Origin: Manis javanica
Taxonomy: Eukaryota; Chordata; Mammalia; Pholidota; Manidae
DNA length: 64,000 nt
NCBI RefSeq assembly: GCF_040802235.1
Contig: NC_133169.1
Span: 42,415,034-42,479,033 of the forward strand
Direction: 5' to 3'
Shown: in pieces, positions 61,691 through 64,000 of the stretch
Layout of the letters: each line of letters opens with the position of its first letter
Position numbering within the stretch: position 1 is the first letter of the stretch
Made by a program: the position numbers and the translations under genes
Notes under the pieces: generated by a model
The model's input: the letters and a program-made list of their open reading frames with translations, nothing else
Databases searched by the model: none
Told to the model about the DNA's origin: nothing

Positions 61691-61802
61691 CTAAGAATGT
61701 TATAGCAAAAAAGTGTTGAAAGCCTACGAATCTATGGAGTTTCATGTCTACATTCAAATTACTTGAATGAAGAAATTAACTGAGTAATTTTAATAAGATA
61801 TT

Positions 61803-63401
61803 CCTTTTTTTAAGGTATCGTTGATATACAATCTTACAAAGATTTATCATGTCCAACATTGTGGTTATTAAATTCACCCATATTAGTAAGTCCCCCTCCA
61901 CACAAATCCAATTGCAGTCACTGTCCATCAGCATATTAAGATGCGAGATTCACTACTTGTTCTCTCTGTGGTGCATTGCCATCCCCGTGACCCAACGACA
62001 CTATGTATGCTAATTATAATATCGCTTAATCCACTTCTCTATCCCTCTCCACTCACCCTTCCCACCCCCTTCCCCTTGGTAACCACTAGGCTCTTCTTGG
62101 AGTCTGTGAGTCTGCTGCTGCTTCATGTCTTCAGTTTGGCTTCATTGTTATGGTCCACAAATAAGTAAAATCATTTGGTGCTTGTCTTTCTCTGCTTGGA
62201 TTATTTCACTGAGCATAATACCATCTAGATATATCCATGTTATTGCAAATGGTAGAATTTCTTGTCTTTTTATGTCTCAATAATATGCATCATGTATTAT
62301 GTACCACATATTCTTTATCCATTCATCTACTAATGGAAACTTAGGTTGCTTCCAAATCTTGGCTACAGTGAATAGTGCTGTGATTAACAGGGGTGCATAT
62401 GTTTTTATGAATCTGGGATCTTTTTTCTTCACATAAATTCCTAGGAGTGGAATTCCTGGGCCAAATGGTATTTCTATTTTTAGTTTTCTGATGCACCTCC
62501 ATATTGCTTTCCACAACCATTGAACTAATTTACATTCCCACCAATAGTGTAGGATGCTTCTCTGTTCTCCACCTGCTCACCAGCATTTGTTGTTCCTTGT
62601 CTTTTGGATGGTGGCCATCCGGTGTGATCTTAATTTGTATTTCCCTAATTAGCAATGTGGAGCATCTTTTCATGTGCCTGTTGGCCATCTGAATTTCTTC
62701 TTTGGAGAATTGTCTATTTAGGTCCTCTGCCCATTTTTTATCAGTTTATTTGCTTTTTGGGTGTTGAGGCAAGTGAGTTCTTTATATATTTTGGAAGTTA
62801 ATCCCTTACAGATAGATCGTTTGCAAATATATCCTCTATACTACGGGATGCCTTTTGTTCTGCTGATGGTGTCCTTTACTGAACAGAAGCTTTTTAGCTT
62901 GATGTAGTCCCATTTGCTCATTTTTGCTTTTGTTTCCCTTGCCGAAGAAGATATGATCATGAAAAAGTTGCTCACGTTTATATTCAAGAGATTTTTGCCT
63001 ATGCTTTCTTCCAAGAGTTTTATGGTTTCATGACTTACATTCTTTGATCCATTTTGAGTTTACTTTTGTGTATGAGGTGAGACAATAATCCAGTTTCATT
63101 CTCTTACATGTAGCTGTCCCGTTTTGCCAACACAAGTTCTTTAAGCGGTTGTCATGTCCCCATTGTATATACATGGCTCGTTTTTCGTATATTAATTGAT
63201 CATATATGATTGGATATATATCTGCACTGTATATCCTGTTCCATCGATCTATGGGTCTGTGCTTGTGCCAGTACCAAATTGTCTTGATTTCTGTAGCTTT
63301 GTAGTAGAGCTAGAACTCAGGGAGCGTAACTCACCCATCTTTATTCTTCCTTCTCAGGATTGCTTGGAGATTCGGGGTCTTTTGTCATTCCATATTAATT
63401 T
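61803..63401 (-). mobile_element. 5'-truncated L1, minus strand
   Basis: The T-rich start and 3' UTR at 61803-62220 are followed by ORF2 in reverse (a minus-strand piece lies at 62277-62516) up to about 63401, where a second L1 begins. Confidence 0.85.
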
Positions 63402-64000
63402 CTTCTCATTAAGGTATTATTGATATGCACTCATGAATATTTCACATGAGAAAACAATGTGGTTACTACATTCACCCATTCATCAAGTCCTCACCCATAC
63501 CCCATTGCAGTCACTGTCCATCAGTGTAGTAAGATGCCACAGATTCGCTATTCGCCTTCTCTGTGCTACACTGCCTTCCCTGTAACCCCACACACAATGT
63601 CTACTAAACATAATCCCCCTCAATCCCCTTCTGTGTCCCTCCTGACCTGCCCTCCCACATCCCTCACCTTTGGTAACTGCTAGTCCTTTCTTGGAGGTCC
63701 GAGGCTGCTGCTGTTTTGTTCTTTCAGTTTTGCTTCTTTGTTATACTCCACAAATGAGGGAAATCATTTGGCACTTGTCTTTCTCCACCTGGCTTATATC
63801 ACTGAGCATAATATCCTTCAGCTCCATTCATGTTCTGGCAAATGGTAGGATTTGTTTTTTTCTTATGGCTGAATAGAATCACATTATGTATATGTACCAC
63901 CTCTTTATCCATTCATCTACTGATGGACACTTACGTTGCCTCCATTTCTTGGCTACTGTAAATAGTGCTGCATAAACACAGGGGTGCATATGTCTTTTTG
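63402..64000 (-). mobile_element. L1 3' UTR, minus strand, cut by window end
   Basis: The same 3' UTR pattern reappears at 63402 ('aggtattattgatatgcac' through 'attgcagtcactgtccatc') and reaches ORF2-end text near 63990. It inserted into the L1 to its left and continues past the window. Confidence 0.85.

Noticed and set aside
1-64000. CRISPR arrays, tRNA or rRNA genes, bacterial operons
   Set aside because: No regularly spaced repeats, cloverleaf or rRNA text, or bacterial gene structure was seen; the DNA is mammalian.

Overview
This is 64 kb of AT-rich nuclear DNA from a placental mammal. It is dominated by LINE-1 of several ages on both strands, with older MIR, L2 and Tigger/MER2 relics. 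I see no Alu, B1/B2 or other obvious lineage-specific SINE. The younger L1 3' UTRs look to me like those of pangolin L1s, but I hold that species guess weakly (about 0.35) because I could not search. There are no bacterial-type genes, CRISPR arrays or origins, and most short open frames are chance frames or L1 remnants.

Layout. 0-6 kb: an L1 tail, a GC-rich pocket, a solo LTR (1927-2420) and a CpG-dense island joined to an AT-rich poly(A)-tailed segment (about 4276-5049), probably a retrocopy. 6.6-29 kb: stacked L1 fragments, two Tigger-like DNA transposon relics, MIR and L2, an unassigned LTR-like insert, and a nearly identical 178-bp direct duplication about 1.4 kb apart. 29.6-37.1 kb: a long, decayed L1 with 5' UTR, ORF1 and ORF2 remnants whose 3' end is displaced. 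37360-45382: a complete young class II (betaretrovirus-like) provirus. 45.4-49.2 kb: more L1.

From 49.2 to 61.7 kb the minus strand carries four short stretches that behave as coding exons of one host gene (61635-61690, 58056-58087, 55700-55805, 49206-49309). Each has GT-AG borders, a single open frame and phases that agree across all junctions. The last one ends in a splice donor, so the gene continues below 49.2 kb. The provirus therefore probably lies in an intron of this gene, in antisense orientation. I do not recognise the gene.

The provirus has two 334-bp LTRs differing at three sites, all CpG/TpG; a 5-bp target duplication; a primer binding site matching tRNA-Phe at 17 of 18 positions; and gag, dUTPase-protease-G-patch pro, pol and env. 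Well-phased slippery sites occur at gag-pro and pro-pol. Gag has one frameshift, pol one frameshift and one stop. Pro and env are open throughout. tRNA-Phe priming with short class II LTRs recalls the IAP/IAPE lineage.
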